Positions 13,317-23,098 of a DNA stretch of 64,000 bases are shown here, one piece after another. Source of the stretch: Phytohabitans rumicis (GTDB taxonomy: Bacteria > Actinomycetota > Actinomycetes > Mycobacteriales > Micromonosporaceae). The stretch's first letter is position 1. Every line of letters starts with the position of its first letter. Below the pieces are notes generated by a model. It was not told the origin of the DNA. It searched no databases and saw nothing but the letters and a program-made list of their open reading frames with translations. A program made the position numbers and the translations under genes. The DNA lies in NCBI RefSeq assembly GCF_011764445.1, contig NZ_BLPG01000001.1, positions 3,658,001 to 3,722,000 of the forward strand, read 5' to 3'.

Positions 13317-13865
13317 TCAGTCCTTGACCTCGTCCTTGGCGCCGGGCGCCTCGGTGGCCTCGGCCTCGGGCTCGGGCTCGGTGGCTTCGCTCGACGCGGC
13401 CGGGGGCTCCTCCTCGCCGGCGAGCGCCTCGACCTTGTCCTGCTGGGCGGCCGCCTTGCGGGCGGTCTTCTTGGCAGCCTTCGCGGCCTTCGCCGGCGGC
13501 GCGACCACCAGCTCCTCGACCAGCTCGATGATCGCCATAGGCGCGGCGTCACCCTTGCGCGGACCGGTCTTCACGATCCGGGTGTAGCCGCCGCTGCGGT
13601 TGGCGTACCGCGGGGCGATCTGGTCGAACAGCTCGAAGACCACGTCCTTGTCCCGGACCACGGTCAGCACGCGACGCCGCGAGTGCAGGTCACCGCGCTT
13701 GGCCTTGGTGATCAGCTGCTCCGCGAGCGGGCGCAGCCGCCGGGCCTTGGTCTCGGTCGTGGTGATCTTGCCGTGCCGGAACAGCGACGTGGCCAGGTTG
13801 GCCAGCATCATCCGCTCGTGCGCGGGGCTGCCGCCGAGGCGGGCACCCTTGGTGGGCGTGGGCAT
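13317..13865 (-). CDS. rplQ: 50S ribosomal protein L17
   Basis: L17 sits near the exit tunnel of the large subunit. The conserved core ([20 protein letters not shown] to about residue 118) is followed by an Ala/Lys then Glu/Ala/Pro-rich tail of about 60 residues, making 182 in total. Such acidic extensions occur in actinobacterial L17. It follows rpoA by 29 nt, as in alpha operons generally. Confidence 0.97.
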   Translation of the reverse strand: MPTPTKGARLGGSPAHERMMLANLATSLFRHGKITTTETKARRLRPLAEQLITKAKRGDLHSRRRVLTVVRDKDVVFELFDQIAPRYANRSGGYTRIVKTGPRKGDAAPMAIIELVEELVVAPPAKAAKAAKKTARKAAAQQDKVEALAGEEEPPAASSEATEPEPEAEATEAPGAKDEVKD

Positions 13866-13894
13866 CTTTTCGTGCTCCTGTAATCGGGCAGTCG

Positions 13895-14917
13895 CTAGAG
13901 CTGCTCGGTCTCGCGGTAGTCGTCGGAGTCGTAGTCAACCTCGCCGAAGGAGTCCACGACGTGCGCCGGGTCGAAGTTCGGAGCCGAGTCCTTCAGCCCC
14001 AGGCCCATCCCGGCGAGCTTCATCTTGACCTCGTCGATGGACTTCTGACCGAAGTTCCTTATATCGAGCAGGTCGGCCTCCGTACGCCCGATCAGCTCGC
14101 CGACGGTGTTGATGCCCTCACGCTTGAGGCAGTTGTACGACCGGACGGTGAGGTCCAGCTCCTCGATCGGCAGAGCCAGGTCGGCGGCCAGCTGGGCGTC
14201 CTGCGGGGACGGCCCGATGTCGATGCCCTCGGCGGTCTCGTCCAGCTCGCGGGCCAGGCCGAAGAGCTCGACCAGGGTCGAGCCGGCCGAGGCCAGCGCC
14301 GTACGCGGGCCGATCGACGCCTTGGTCTCGACGTCGATGATCAGCCGGTCGAAGTCGGTGCGCTGCTCGACACGGGTCGCCTCGACGCGGTACGTCACCT
14401 TCAGCACCGGCGAGTAGATCGAGTCGACCGGGATGCGGCCGATCTCGGCGCCGGCCTGCTTGTTCTGCGCGGCGGTGACGTAGCCGCGACCCCGCTCGAC
14501 GGTCAGCTCCATGTCGAGCCGGCCCTTGCCGTTCAGGGTGGCGAGCTTGAGGTCGGCGTTGTGCACGGACACGCCGGCCGGGGGCTGGATGTCGCCCGCG
14601 GTGACGTCGCCGGGGCCCTGCTTGCGCAGGTACATGCTGACCGGCTCGTCGTGCTCGGAGCTGACGCACAGCTCCTTGACGTTCATGACGAGCTCGACCA
14701 CGTCCTCCTTGACACCGGGGATCGTGGTGAACTCGTGCAGCACGCCGTCCACCTTGATCGACGTCACGGCCGCGCCGGGGATGGACGACAGCAGCGTGCG
14801 CCGCAGGGAGTTGCCGAGCGTGTAGCCGAAGCCGGGCTCGAGCGGCTCGATGGTGAACCGCGAACGGGTCTCGCTGATCGACTCCTCGGAGAGGGTCGGC
14901 CGCTGGGTGATGAGCAC
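13895..14917 (-). CDS. rpoA: RNA polymerase alpha subunit
   Basis: Alpha nucleates assembly of RNA polymerase. Its C-terminal domain contacts UP elements and activators. The 340-residue protein has the N-terminal dimerisation domain starting [12 protein letters not shown], with [20 protein letters not shown], and the alpha-CTD around [20 protein letters not shown]. An acidic C-terminus ([13 protein letters not shown]) follows. It lies between rpsD and rplQ. Confidence 0.98.
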   Translation of the reverse strand: MLITQRPTLSEESISETRSRFTIEPLEPGFGYTLGNSLRRTLLSSIPGAAVTSIKVDGVLHEFTTIPGVKEDVVELVMNVKELCVSSEHDEPVSMYLRKQGPGDVTAGDIQPPAGVSVHNADLKLATLNGKGRLDMELTVERGRGYVTAAQNKQAGAEIGRIPVDSIYSPVLKVTYRVEATRVEQRTDFDRLIIDVETKASIGPRTALASAGSTLVELFGLARELDETAEGIDIGPSPQDAQLAADLALPIEELDLTVRSYNCLKREGINTVGELIGRTEADLLDIRNFGQKSIDEVKMKLAGMGLGLKDSAPNFDPAHVVDSFGEVDYDSDDYRETEQL

Positions 14918-15011
14918 TGTGTTTCTCTTTTCTGCCGGGGCCGCCCACTATTTGACGACCGCGAACCTGACGGCCGGCGCGCCCAGGTCGACGCGCCGGC
15001 CCTCTCAAGCG

Positions 15012-15638
15012 TTACTTGGAGTAAAGCTCGACGATCAGCTGCTCCTGGACCTGCGTGTCGATGACCTGCCGGGCCGGGAGGGTGTGCACGAGGATCTTCA
15101 TCTGGCTGGGGATCGCCTCGATCCACGCCGGGACGCTCTTGGAGCCGGCCTGCGCCTGCGCGACGATGAAGGGCGTCAGCTCCTTCGACTTCGGCCGCAC
15201 GTCGACGATGTCGTGCTCCTTGACGCGGTACGACGGGATGTCGACCTTCTTGCCGTTGACCAGGAAGTGGCCGTGCTTGACGAGCTGGCGCGCCATGTCG
15301 CGGGACATGGCGTACCCGGCCCGGTAGACCACGTTGTCCAGGCGGGACTCGAGGATCTGCAGCAGCACCTCACCGGTCTTGCCCGGCTTGGTGACGGCCT
15401 CTTCGTAGTAGCCGCGGAACTGCTTCTCCAGCACGCCGTACACCCGGCGGGCCTTCTGCTTCTCGCGAAGCTGGAGCAGGTACTCGCCCTCCTTGGTACG
15501 GCCGCGGCCGTGCTGCCCGGGCGGGAACGGCCGGGACTCGAAGGGGCACTTGGGACCGTCGCACTTGCTGCCCTTGAGGAACAGCTTCATCTTCTCCCGC
15601 CGGCAACGGCGGCAGTCAGCACCGGTGTAACGAGCCAT
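15012..15638 (-). CDS. rpsD: 30S ribosomal protein S4
   Basis: S4 is a primary 16S rRNA binder needed for early 30S assembly. The 208-residue product has four N-terminal cysteines (C9, C12, C26, C31) of the zinc-binding S4 type, and the S4 RNA-binding domain in the second half (LDNVVYRAGYAMSRDMARQL). It is preceded by rpsK and followed by rpoA after 94 nt. Confidence 0.97.
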   Translation of the reverse strand: MARYTGADCRRCRREKMKLFLKGSKCDGPKCPFESRPFPPGQHGRGRTKEGEYLLQLREKQKARRVYGVLEKQFRGYYEEAVTKPGKTGEVLLQILESRLDNVVYRAGYAMSRDMARQLVKHGHFLVNGKKVDIPSYRVKEHDIVDVRPKSKELTPFIVAQAQAGSKSVPAWIEAIPSQMKILVHTLPARQVIDTQVQEQLIVELYSK

Positions 15639-15658
15639 GTTCTTCTAACCCATCCCTC

Positions 15659-16066
15659 TCAGACCCGGCGCCGCTTCGGCGGACGGCACCCGTTGTGCGG
15701 CTGCGGCGTGACGTCGGCGATCTGGCCGACCTCGAGGCCGACGGCCTGCAGCGAACGGATGGCGGTCTCCCGGCCGGAGCCCGGCCCCTTCACGAAAACG
15801 TCGACCTTGCGCATGCCGTGCTCCATGGCCCGGCGAGCGGCTGCCTCGGCGGCGAGCTGCGCGGCGAACGGAGTCGACTTGCGGGAGCCCTTGAACCCCA
15901 CCTGACCGGCGGACGCCCAAGAGATCACCGCACCGGTCGGGTCCGTGATCGAGACGATGGTGTTGTTGAACGTGCTCTTGATGTGCGCCTGCCCGTGGGC
16001 GACGTTCTTGCGTTCCTTGCGCCGGACCTTCTTGACGGCGGCCCCGGTGCGAGCCTTCGGTGGCAT
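15659..16066 (-). CDS. rpsK: 30S ribosomal protein S11
   Basis: S11 lies on the platform of the small subunit near the mRNA exit. It is 135 residues, with the family motifs [15 protein letters not shown] and [15 protein letters not shown] and the basic C-terminus RPPKRRRV. It lies 19 nt after rpsM and 20 nt before rpsD. Confidence 0.97.
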   Translation of the reverse strand: MPPKARTGAAVKKVRRKERKNVAHGQAHIKSTFNNTIVSITDPTGAVISWASAGQVGFKGSRKSTPFAAQLAAEAAARRAMEHGMRKVDVFVKGPGSGRETAIRSLQAVGLEVGQIADVTPQPHNGCRPPKRRRV

Positions 16067-16085
16067 AAGTCTTCTGCGCTCCTAA

Positions 16086-16466
16086 TTACTTCTTGCCGGG
16101 CTTCTTCTTGCCGGCGACGGTCCGCTTCGGACCCTTGCGGGTACGCGCGTTGGTACGAGTCCGCTGCCCACGGACGGGCAGGCCCCGGCGGTGCCGGATG
16201 CCGGCGTAGCAGCCGATCTCGACCTTGCGGCGGATGTCCGCGGCGACCTCGCGGCGCAGGTCACCCTCTACCTTGAAATTGGCCTCGATGTAGTCGCGGA
16301 GCTGCACGAGCTCCTCGTCCGTGAGGTCCTTAGCGCGCTTGTCGGGGCTGATGCCGGTCGCGGTGAGCGCCTCGATGGCGCGGGTCCGACCGACCCCGAA
16401 GATGTAGGTGAGCGCGATCTCCATCCGCTTTTCGCGGGGGAGGTCGACGCCGACTAGACGAGCCAT
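16086..16466 (-). CDS. rpsM: 30S ribosomal protein S13
   Basis: S13 sits in the 30S head, contacts P-site tRNA and forms a bridge to L5. It is 126 residues with an N-terminal helix-two-turn-helix ([13 protein letters not shown]), [13 protein letters not shown] and a lysine-rich tail that reaches the decoding site. It follows rpmJ in the infA-rpmJ-rpsM-rpsK-rpsD-rpoA-rplQ series. Confidence 0.97.
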   Translation of the reverse strand: MARLVGVDLPREKRMEIALTYIFGVGRTRAIEALTATGISPDKRAKDLTDEELVQLRDYIEANFKVEGDLRREVAADIRRKVEIGCYAGIRHRRGLPVRGQRTRTNARTRKGPKRTVAGKKKPGKK

Positions 16467-16619
16467 GCGCGGGCGTACTCCTTGTGGGTTTCGCGGAGGT
16501 CTGTGCCCGGCCCACCCCGCTTGCCCAAGCGGGCCCCGGCCTCCGACCGGGGGTCAGCCACGAATGCGCCGTGATCGGCGGAATTCCGCGGCTGGGACGA
16601 GCTTCTTCTGTTGGGTGCG

Positions 16620-16733
16620 TCAGCCCTGGCGCTGCTTGTGGCGCGGGTCAACGCAGATGACCATGACCCGGCCGTGCCGGCGGATAACCCGGCACTTGTT
16701 GCAGATCCTCTTGACGCTCGGCTTGACCTTCAC
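16620..16733 (-). CDS. rpmJ: 50S ribosomal protein L36, zinc-binding type
   Basis: A 37-codon frame starting at GTG reads [19 protein letters not shown], then [17 protein letters not shown]. It keeps the three cysteines and one histidine of zinc-type L36 (C11, C14, C27, H33). It lies between infA and rpsM with 36 nt to infA. It is too short for automatic gene finders that need 60 codons. Confidence 0.96.
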   Translation of the reverse strand: MKVKPSVKRICNKCRVIRRHGRVMVICVDPRHKQRQG

Positions 16734-16769
16734 GGTTCGCCTTTACTCTTCCGGTTGTTAGCTCGACGA

Positions 16770-16991
16770 CTACTTGTAGCGGTAGACGATGCGCCCGCGA
16801 GTGAGGTCGTACGGCGAGAGTTCGACGACGACCCGGTCTTCGGGCAGGATGCGGATGTAGTGCTGCCGCATCTTGCCGCTGATGTGGGCCAACACCTTGT
16901 GGCCGTTGGCGAGCTCCACCCGGAACATGGCGTTCGGGAGTGGCTCGATGACCCGGCCCTCGATCTCGATGGCCCCGTCCTTCTTGGGCAT
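16770..16991 (-). CDS. infA: Translation initiation factor IF-1
   Basis: IF-1 is an S1/OB-fold protein that occupies the A site of the 30S subunit during initiation. The 73-residue product [14 protein letters not shown] to GRIVYRYK is a canonical full-length IF-1. It lies upstream of rpmJ and about 190 nt downstream of the DUF1707 gene, so transcription of the alpha group may begin in that gap. Confidence 0.97.
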   Translation of the reverse strand: MPKKDGAIEIEGRVIEPLPNAMFRVELANGHKVLAHISGKMRQHYIRILPEDRVVVELSPYDLTRGRIVYRYK

Positions 16992-17178
16992 GTCCTCCGC
17001 TGTCCTGACGTCGGGTTCTTCGGACAGGCTCGCACCGTCTTACACGAGTGAGGAAATCCACCCGCGCCAGCCGCGGCTCCGGCTACCCACAGAAGCGCGT
17101 GGTGGGCATGCCAGAGTGGACGCTGCGCGCCGACCGCCCAGTGTACGCGCGTTCACGTATCGACAGCAAACCGAGTGG

Positions 17179-17715
17179 TTAGCCGTCACTCTCGGCTTCT
17201 TTGCTGGCCTTTTTGTCTGCCTTTGCGGCCTTTTTGCGGGCCTTCTTGGCGGCCCACTTCTGCGGCTCGCCGCTCATCAGCCCGGTCACCGTCTGGACGA
17301 GGAGCACCGCGCCCCACGGGCCAGCCACCCAACCCGGCCAGAAGTAGATCAGGTCCTGCGCCATCAGGCAGATGACCGCCCAGATGCCCACCGTGATCGC
17401 GACCACGCCGGCGTAACGCTCCCAGACGTCGATCAACCAGCGCCGGGTCGCGTCGGAGTAGGGCAGGTCCAGGTCTGGTCGCGCACCGGCGGGAACGACC
17501 TGGGACCGCTCCAGCGGCACGGTGCCCGGCAGGTCGGCGAGCAGGCGGTCCAGGTCGCCATACGTCTTCGCCGTGTACGCCCGCTGCAGGCGCTCGTCGT
17601 ACTCATGCAGGTCCAGCCGACCCTCGTTCAGCGCGGTGCGCAGCCGTTCCGCGACCGCATGCCGGTCGTCGTCCGCGGCGCGCATCTCGTCCCGCCCATC
17701 CACGCCTACGAGCAT
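17179..17715 (-). CDS. DUF1707 domain membrane protein
   Basis: The protein has an N-terminal DUF1707 domain, typical of actinobacterial SHOCT-like proteins (AVAERLRTALNEGRLDLHEYDERL). Two closely spaced hydrophobic segments follow (GVVAITVGIWAVICLMAQDL and the next 25 residues), then a lysine-rich cytoplasmic tail (KKARKKAAKADKKASK). Start ATG 17715 is chosen because an upstream frame to 17784 would run through an inverted repeat. An in-frame ATG ten codons further in (DDDRHAVAE) is also plausible. The function is unknown. It lies between map and infA. Confidence 0.8.
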   Translation of the reverse strand: MLVGVDGRDEMRAADDDRHAVAERLRTALNEGRLDLHEYDERLQRAYTAKTYGDLDRLLADLPGTVPLERSQVVPAGARPDLDLPYSDATRRWLIDVWERYAGVVAITVGIWAVICLMAQDLIYFWPGWVAGPWGAVLLVQTVTGLMSGEPQKWAAKKARKKAAKADKKASKEAESDG

Positions 17716-17756
17716 GCCATCCGCGTACGTTCCACGGCAGCGCCGACCTTGATCAC

Positions 17757-17817
17757 GTTGATCAGGGAATGCCTCTCTCGACACGCCACAACATGCCCGA
17801 GCCGTTCCCTGATCAAC
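17757..17817. terminator. Inverted repeat GTTGATCAGGGAA downstream of map
   Basis: Perfect 13-nt arms at 17757-17769 and 17805-17817 are separated by 35 nt, 10 nt beyond the map stop codon. It may terminate map transcription, but the large loop makes this uncertain. It shares the GATCA core with the other intergenic palindromes here. Confidence 0.45.
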
Positions 17818-17827
17818 TCGCTCGCGG

Positions 17828-18673
17828 CTACGCCCGGGCGGGCTCGCGGGCGGTGACCAGCTCGCCGAGGCGTTCGCGGCCGCCGTCGGGGGCGGTGAGG
17901 ACCCAGACGCCGTCGTCCAGGAGCGCCATCGAGTGCTCCACGTGGGCGGCGACCGAGCCGTCGCGGGTGACCACGGTCCAGCCGTCGTCGAGCTCCTCGG
18001 TCTTGGGCGAACCGATCGTGATCATGGGCTCGATGGCGAGGGCCAGCCCGGGCACCAGGCGCGGACCGCGGCCGGGGCGACCGTGGTTGAGCACGTGCGG
18101 GTCCTGGTGCATCTCGGTGCCGATGCCGTGCCCGCCGTACCCGTCGACGATGCCGTACCGGCGGCCGGATCGCCGGACGGCGGACTCCACGGCGTACGAG
18201 ATGTCGGTGAGCCGGCCGCGTCCGGAGGCGGCGCCGCGCGCGGCGGCGGCGATGCCCGCCCACATCGCGTCTTCCGCCACTTCGGCCATGTGCAACAGTT
18301 CGGGACGTACCTCGCCGACCGGTACGGTGATCGCCGCGTCGCCGTGCCAGCCGTCGAGCACCGCGCCACAGTCGATGGAGATCAGGTCGCCGTCGCGCAG
18401 GATCTGCTGGGGCGAGGGGATGGCGTGCACGATCTGCTCGTTGACGGAGGAGCAGATCGAGGCCGGAAAGCCGTGGTAGCCCTTGAACGACGGCACCGCG
18501 CCGGCACCCCGGATCACCGATTCGGCGAGCGCGTCCAGGTCGGCGGTGGACACGCCCGGCGCCACCGCTTCACCCATCTTGGCCAGCGCGGACGCCACGA
18601 CGAGACCCGCGGCACGCATCTTCTCGATCTGTGCGGGGGTCTTGAGCTGGATAGCGAGTTGGTGGCGGCGCAT
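17828..18673 (-). CDS. map: Type I methionine aminopeptidase
   Basis: The enzyme removes initiator methionine from nascent proteins. It is 281 residues of pita-bread fold. The metal ligands are recognisable as D in SIDCGAVLDGWHGDAA (two aspartates), H in HGIGTEMHQDPH, E in LAIEPMITIG and E in VAAHVEHSMAL. It follows adk after 9 nt, as in the secY-adk-map unit. Confidence 0.96.
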   Translation of the reverse strand: MRRHQLAIQLKTPAQIEKMRAAGLVVASALAKMGEAVAPGVSTADLDALAESVIRGAGAVPSFKGYHGFPASICSSVNEQIVHAIPSPQQILRDGDLISIDCGAVLDGWHGDAAITVPVGEVRPELLHMAEVAEDAMWAGIAAAARGAASGRGRLTDISYAVESAVRRSGRRYGIVDGYGGHGIGTEMHQDPHVLNHGRPGRGPRLVPGLALAIEPMITIGSPKTEELDDGWTVVTRDGSVAAHVEHSMALLDDGVWVLTAPDGGRERLGELVTAREPARA

Positions 18674-18682
18674 AGTTCGAGG

Positions 18683-19336
18683 CTAGCCGCCGTACGAGCG
18701 GAGGGCGTCGATCGCGCGCACGGTCACGTCTTCGACGGGGCCGGTGGCGTCGATGCCGACCAGCTTGCCCTGCGCGCCGTAGTAGTCGACCAGCGGCGCG
18801 GTCTTCTCGGCGTACTCCACGAGGCGGTTGGCGATCGTCTCCGCCTGGTCGTCGTCGCGCTGGAAGAGCTGGCCGCCGCACCGGTCGCAGATGCCCTCGC
18901 GGGACGTCGGGTCGAACTCGACGTGCCAGATCTTGCCGCAGCCCCGGCAGGTGCGCCGGCCGGACAGCCGCCGGATGACCTCGTCGTCGTCGACCACCAG
19001 CTCCATGACCAGGTCGAGCGCGGTGCCGAGGTCGGCGAGCAGCTTGTCGAGCGCGACCGCCTGCGGGGTGGTACGCGGGAAGCCGTCGAGCAGGAAGCCG
19101 TCCGACGCGTCCGTCTCCGCCAGCCGGTCGCGCACCATGTTGATCGTGACCTCGTCAGGCACCAACTGGCCGGCGTCCATGTACCGCCGCGCCTCCACGC
19201 CGAGCGGCGTGCCTTGCGACACGTTGGCGCGGAAGATGTCCCCGGTCGAGATCTTGGGCACGGCCAGGTGGGCGGCGATGAACTCTGCCTGGGTCCCCTT
19301 TCCCGCCCCTGGAGGACCGACCAGTACGAGGCGCAT
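18683..19336 (-). CDS. adk: Adenylate kinase with zinc-type LID
   Basis: Adk interconverts ATP+AMP and 2 ADP. The 217-residue protein has the P-loop [10 protein letters not shown] at residues 7-16, a DGFPRT motif and a long LID bearing CRGC and CDRC pairs that would bind zinc. Short LID-less forms occur in mycobacteria. The start ATG directly abuts the secY stop codon, so the two are translationally coupled. Confidence 0.96.
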   Translation of the reverse strand: MRLVLVGPPGAGKGTQAEFIAAHLAVPKISTGDIFRANVSQGTPLGVEARRYMDAGQLVPDEVTINMVRDRLAETDASDGFLLDGFPRTTPQAVALDKLLADLGTALDLVMELVVDDDEVIRRLSGRRTCRGCGKIWHVEFDPTSREGICDRCGGQLFQRDDDQAETIANRLVEYAEKTAPLVDYYGAQGKLVGIDATGPVEDVTVRAIDALRSYGG

Positions 19337-20668
19337 CTACCGCAGGAACCCTTCGTAGTTCCGCTGCATGAGTTGGCTCTCGATCTGCTTCACGGTCTCC
19401 AGGCCGACGCCGACCATGATCAGCACTGCCGTGCCGCCGAACGGGAAGTTCTGATACTGGCTGCTGTTCAGCCAGATGAAGAAGAAGTTCGGCAAGATCG
19501 AGATTAGGCCCAGGTAGAGGGCACCCGGAAGGGTGATCCGGCTCAGGATGAAGTCGAGGTACTCGGCGGTGGGCTTGCCCGGGCGGATACCTGGCACGAA
19601 CCCGCCGTACTTCTTCATGTTCTCCGCGACCTCGGTCGGGTTGAACGTGATCGACACGTAGAAGTACGTGAAGAAGATGATCATGAAGAAGTAGACGACG
19701 ATGTAGACCCAGTCGGCCGGGTTGGCCAGGTGGTTGTTGACCCAGGCTTCCCACTTGCTCGGGTTGGTCTGGTAGTCGGTGAACTGCAGGCCGAGCTGCG
19801 GCAGGTAGAGCAGCGACGACGCGAAGATGACCGGGATGACGCCAGCCTGGTTGACCTTGAGCGGGATGTACGTCGAGGTGCCGCCGTACATCCGGCGACC
19901 GATCATGCGCTTGGCGTACTGCACCGGGATGCGGCGCTGCGCCTGCTCGATGAAGACGACCGCGGTGATGACCACCAGGACCAGCGCGAGCACAAGGAAG
20001 AATGCGCCCCAGCCCTCGCTCTCCTTGATCGTCCAGCCCTCGGAGGGGAGCCGGGCCGCGATCGAGGTGAAGATCAGGACGGACATGCCGTTGCCGACGC
20101 CGCGGTCGGTGATCAGCTCGCCGAGCCACATGACCACGCCGGTACCGGCGGTCATCGTGACGACGAGGGCGACGAGCGTGATCCACAGCGGCATGCCGGT
20201 GCCCTCGGGAATGAGGGGCCACTGGTCACACTGGTTGTTGAAGAGCTGCCCGGAGCGGGCCAGCGCCACGAACGCCGACGCCTGGAGCACCGCGAGACCG
20301 AGCGTCAAGTAGCGGGTGTACTGCGTGATCTTCGCCTGGCCGGCCTGACCCTCCTTGCGGAGCTGCTCCAACCGCGGAATCACCACGGTCAGCAGCTGCA
20401 GGATGATCGACGCGGTGATGTAGGGCATGATGCCCAGCGCGAAGACCGACAGCGACAGCAGCGCGCCGCCAGAGAATAGGTTCAACAGCGTGAAGACGCC
20501 GGGCGCACCCTGCTCCATCGCCTCGATACACCGCTGGGCGTTGCCATACGACACACCAGGGCTCGGCAGCGTCGCGCCGAGCCGGTATATCGCCACGATG
20601 AAGATCGTGAACAGCAGCTTCTTGCGCAGGTCAGGCGTGCGGAACGCACTGAGAAACGCGGAGAGCAA
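19337..20668 (-). CDS. secY: Preprotein translocase subunit SecY
   Basis: SecY is the channel of the Sec translocon in the cytoplasmic membrane. The 443-residue product has the family's ten membrane segments, with the plug and TM2 region GVFTLLNLFSGGALLSLSVF and cytoplasmic loops RPGKPTAEYLD and RLPSEGWTIKES. It is followed without a gap by adk. The 224-nt space before it, after rplO, holds a strong hairpin, so secY-adk-map may also have its own promoter. Confidence 0.97.
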   Translation of the reverse strand: MLSAFLSAFRTPDLRKKLLFTIFIVAIYRLGATLPSPGVSYGNAQRCIEAMEQGAPGVFTLLNLFSGGALLSLSVFALGIMPYITASIILQLLTVVIPRLEQLRKEGQAGQAKITQYTRYLTLGLAVLQASAFVALARSGQLFNNQCDQWPLIPEGTGMPLWITLVALVVTMTAGTGVVMWLGELITDRGVGNGMSVLIFTSIAARLPSEGWTIKESEGWGAFFLVLALVLVVITAVVFIEQAQRRIPVQYAKRMIGRRMYGGTSTYIPLKVNQAGVIPVIFASSLLYLPQLGLQFTDYQTNPSKWEAWVNNHLANPADWVYIVVYFFMIIFFTYFYVSITFNPTEVAENMKKYGGFVPGIRPGKPTAEYLDFILSRITLPGALYLGLISILPNFFFIWLNSSQYQNFPFGGTAVLIMVGVGLETVKQIESQLMQRNYEGFLR

Positions 20669-20844
20669 CTTCTTCCTCCTGCGCGAGGCGGCCGCCGGAT
20701 GATGGCGGGCGGGTCGGGCGTCGGGCGGTCACCCGACATCCATACTGGCAACGGACTCTAACAGTACGGTGTGAGTTCGGGCAGATGCGCCCGGGGACAT
20801 ACACCGTTCCCTATGTTAACTGGGCGAAACGCCAGATAGTAGAC

Positions 20845-20883
20845 GTGGCGCCCGTCAGTCGCTAGGCAACTGGCGGGCGCCAC
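20845..20883 (-). terminator. Hairpin after rplO
   Basis: Arms of 15 nt (20845-20859 and 20869-20883, GTGGCGCCCG core) pair with one mismatch and a 9-nt loop, 10 nt downstream of the rplO stop. There is no T run. It may terminate or attenuate spc-operon transcription before secY. Confidence 0.6.
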
Positions 20884-20892
20884 TGAATCGTC

Positions 20893-21336
20893 CTACAGCT
20901 CGGTGACCGTGCCACCGGCGGCAGTGATCTTCTCCTTGGCCGACGCGCTGAACGCGTGCGCCGACAGCTGGAGCCGTACGCCGCCGAGGTCGCCGGTGCC
21001 GAGCACCTTGACCAGCTGGCCCTTGCGGACCGCGCCGGCCTCGACCAGCTCCGCCGGGCCGATCTCTCCACCGTTCGGGAAGAGCTCGGCCAGGCGCTCC
21101 AGGTTGACCACCTGGAACACGACCTTGAACCTGTTCTTGAAGCCCTTCAGCTTCGGCAGCCGCATGTGGATGGGCATCTGCCCACCCTCGAACGACGCCG
21201 GAACGTTCTTGCGGGCCTTCGAGCCCTTCGTACCGCGACCGGCGGTCTTGCCCTTGGAGCCCTCACCGCGACCCACACGGGTCTTTGCGGTCTTGGAACC
21301 GGGAGCCGGCCGGAGGTGGTGGACCTTGATCGTCAT
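20893..21336 (-). CDS. rplO: 50S ribosomal protein L15
   Basis: L15 is a late-assembly large-subunit protein. The 147-residue product has the Gly/Arg/Lys-rich N-terminal extension ([17 protein letters not shown]) that threads into 23S rRNA, and a C-terminal globular domain. It abuts rpmD (one shared base) and ends the ribosomal part of the spc group. Confidence 0.97.
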   Translation of the reverse strand: MTIKVHHLRPAPGSKTAKTRVGRGEGSKGKTAGRGTKGSKARKNVPASFEGGQMPIHMRLPKLKGFKNRFKVVFQVVNLERLAELFPNGGEIGPAELVEAGAVRKGQLVKVLGTGDLGGVRLQLSAHAFSASAKEKITAAGGTVTEL

Positions 21337-21518
21337 TACTCGACCTCCTCGACCTTCACGAGGTGGTTCACAGCGAAGATCATGCCCCGAATCTCGGGAC
21401 GGTCCTCCTTGACCACCACGTCGTTGATCCGCTTCAGCCCCAGCGACCGCAGCGAATCCCGCTGGTTGCGCTTGGCCCCGATGTCGGAACGGGTCTGGGT
21501 GACCTTAAGGCGTGCCAT
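21336..21518 (-). CDS. rpmD: 50S ribosomal protein L30
   Basis: The product is 60 residues of the small ferredoxin-like L30 fold: [25 protein letters not shown] and [14 protein letters not shown]. Start ATG 21518 lies 1 nt after the rpsE stop. A longer frame upstream is only overlap with rpsE. Confidence 0.96.
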   Translation of the reverse strand: MARLKVTQTRSDIGAKRNQRDSLRSLGLKRINDVVVKEDRPEIRGMIFAVNHLVKVEEVE

Positions 21519-21519
21519 G

Positions 21520-22140
21520 CTACGCACCCACCCCTGCCCGGTTCGCCAGCATGGCGGCCGGAGCGACGTCCTCGACCGGCAAGCCGCGGCGCGCCGCGAC
21601 CGCCTCGGGCGACTCAAGGCTCTTCAGGGCCGCGACGGTGGCGTGCACGATGTTGATCGGGTTCGACGAGCCGAGGCTCTTGGAGAGCACGTCGTGGATG
21701 CCCGCGCACTCCAGCACCGCGCGCACCGGGCCACCCGCGATGACGCCCGTACCGGCACTGGCCGGCTTGAGCAGCACGACGCCGGCGGCGTCTTCGCCGG
21801 TCACCGGGTGCGGGATCGACGCGGCGATCCGGGGCACCTTGAAGAAGTGCTTCTTGGCCTCCTCGACGCCCTTGGCGATCGCCGCGGGCACCTCCTTGGC
21901 CTTGCCGTAGCCGACGCCGACGGTGCCGTCGCCGTCGCCCACCACGACCAGCGCGGTGAAGCTGAACCGGCGACCGCCCTTGACGACCTTGGCGACACGG
22001 TTGATGGTGACTACCCGCTCGAGGTGCGGGGTCTTCTCTACGGGCGCGTTGCCCCCGTCACGGCCGCGACCGCGACCTTCACGACGGCCGCCACCTTCGG
22101 TGTTACCGGACCCGCCGCCCCGGCGCTGCTGACCTGGCAT
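21520..22140 (-). CDS. rpsE: 30S ribosomal protein S5
   Basis: S5 helps decoding fidelity and mRNA unwinding at the 30S entry. The 206-residue product has a Gly/Arg-rich N-terminal tail of about 38 residues, then the dsRBD-like domain ([19 protein letters not shown]) and the C-terminal domain ([18 protein letters not shown]). It lies between rplR and rpmD. Confidence 0.97.
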   Translation of the reverse strand: MPGQQRRGGGSGNTEGGGRREGRGRGRDGGNAPVEKTPHLERVVTINRVAKVVKGGRRFSFTALVVVGDGDGTVGVGYGKAKEVPAAIAKGVEEAKKHFFKVPRIAASIPHPVTGEDAAGVVLLKPASAGTGVIAGGPVRAVLECAGIHDVLSKSLGSSNPINIVHATVAALKSLESPEAVAARRGLPVEDVAPAAMLANRAGVGA

Positions 22141-22153
22141 TGGTCATTCCTTC

Positions 22154-22543
22154 CTAGAACTCGAGTCCGGCTTCGCGGGCGGCGGACGCCAGAGCGGCGA
22201 TGCGCCCGGCGTACCTGTTGCCACCGCGGTCGAAGACGACCTTGGAGATACCCGCGGCCTTGGCGCGGTCGGCGAGCAGAGCGCCCACCTTGCCGGCCAG
22301 GGCGCTCTTGTCGCCCTCGCCGCCCCGGATCGACGCGTCCAGGGTCGACGCCGACACCAGGGTGTGCCCCTTGGCGTCGTCGACGATCTGGGCGGTGACG
22401 TGCCGCAGCGAGCGGGTAACCACCAGGCGCGGACGCTCGGCGGTGCCGACGACGTTCCTGCGGACCCGGAAGTGCCGGCGCGCCCGCCCGACGGCGCGCT
22501 TCGCGGCGACACCGCGGCGGCGCTTGAGCAGAGTCGCGCTCAC
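22154..22543 (-). CDS. rplR: 50S ribosomal protein L18
   Basis: L18 binds 5S rRNA. It is 129 residues with a basic N-terminus and the motifs [12 protein letters not shown] and [14 protein letters not shown]. Its ATG overlaps the rplF stop by 4 nt. Confidence 0.97.
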   Translation of the reverse strand: MSATLLKRRRGVAAKRAVGRARRHFRVRRNVVGTAERPRLVVTRSLRHVTAQIVDDAKGHTLVSASTLDASIRGGEGDKSALAGKVGALLADRAKAAGISKVVFDRGGNRYAGRIAALASAAREAGLEF

Positions 22544-23082
22544 TTCTTACCTGCCTTTCCAGCCTTGCGGCGGATGACCTCGCCCTGGTACTTGACGCCC
22601 TTGCCCTTGTACGGCTCCGGCGGGCGGATCTTCCGGATGTTCGCGGCGACCTCACCGACCTGCTGCTTGTCGATGCCGGCCACGTGGAAGAGCGTCGGCC
22701 GCTCCACCGAGAAGGTGATGCCCTCCGGCGCGGGAACGAGCACCGGGTGCGAGAACCCGAGCGCGAACTCCAGGTCATTGCCCTTGGCCGTCACCCGGTA
22801 GCCGGTGCCGTTGATCTCCAGGCTCTTCCGGTAGCCCTCGGTGACGCCGATGATCATGTTGGCGACCAGGGTACGGGAGAGGCCGTGCAGCGCCTTGGAG
22901 CGGCGCTCGTCGTCGGGCCGGTTGACGTGCACGTTGCCGTCGTCGCCCCGCTCCGCCGTGATCGGCTCGGCGAGGGTGTGCGACAGCTCGCCCTTCGGGC
23001 CCTTGACCTGCACGGTACGGCCGTTGATGGTGACGTCGACGCCGGTGGGTACGGGGATCGACTTGCGTCCAATTCGCGACAT
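22540..23082 (-). CDS. rplF: 50S ribosomal protein L6
   Basis: L6 lies near the factor-binding site of the 50S. It is 180 residues with two repeated alpha/beta domains, [15 protein letters not shown] at the start and the C-terminal [16 protein letters not shown]. The ATG at 23082 is the true start. The frame is open upstream into rpsH only because rpsH carries a one-base deletion, which creates a false S8-L6 fusion. Confidence 0.96.
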   Translation of the reverse strand: MSRIGRKSIPVPTGVDVTINGRTVQVKGPKGELSHTLAEPITAERGDDGNVHVNRPDDERRSKALHGLSRTLVANMIIGVTEGYRKSLEINGTGYRVTAKGNDLEFALGFSHPVLVPAPEGITFSVERPTLFHVAGIDKQQVGEVAANIRKIRPPEPYKGKGVKYQGEVIRRKAGKAGKK

Positions 23083-23098
23083 ATCTAGCTGCCTCCCG

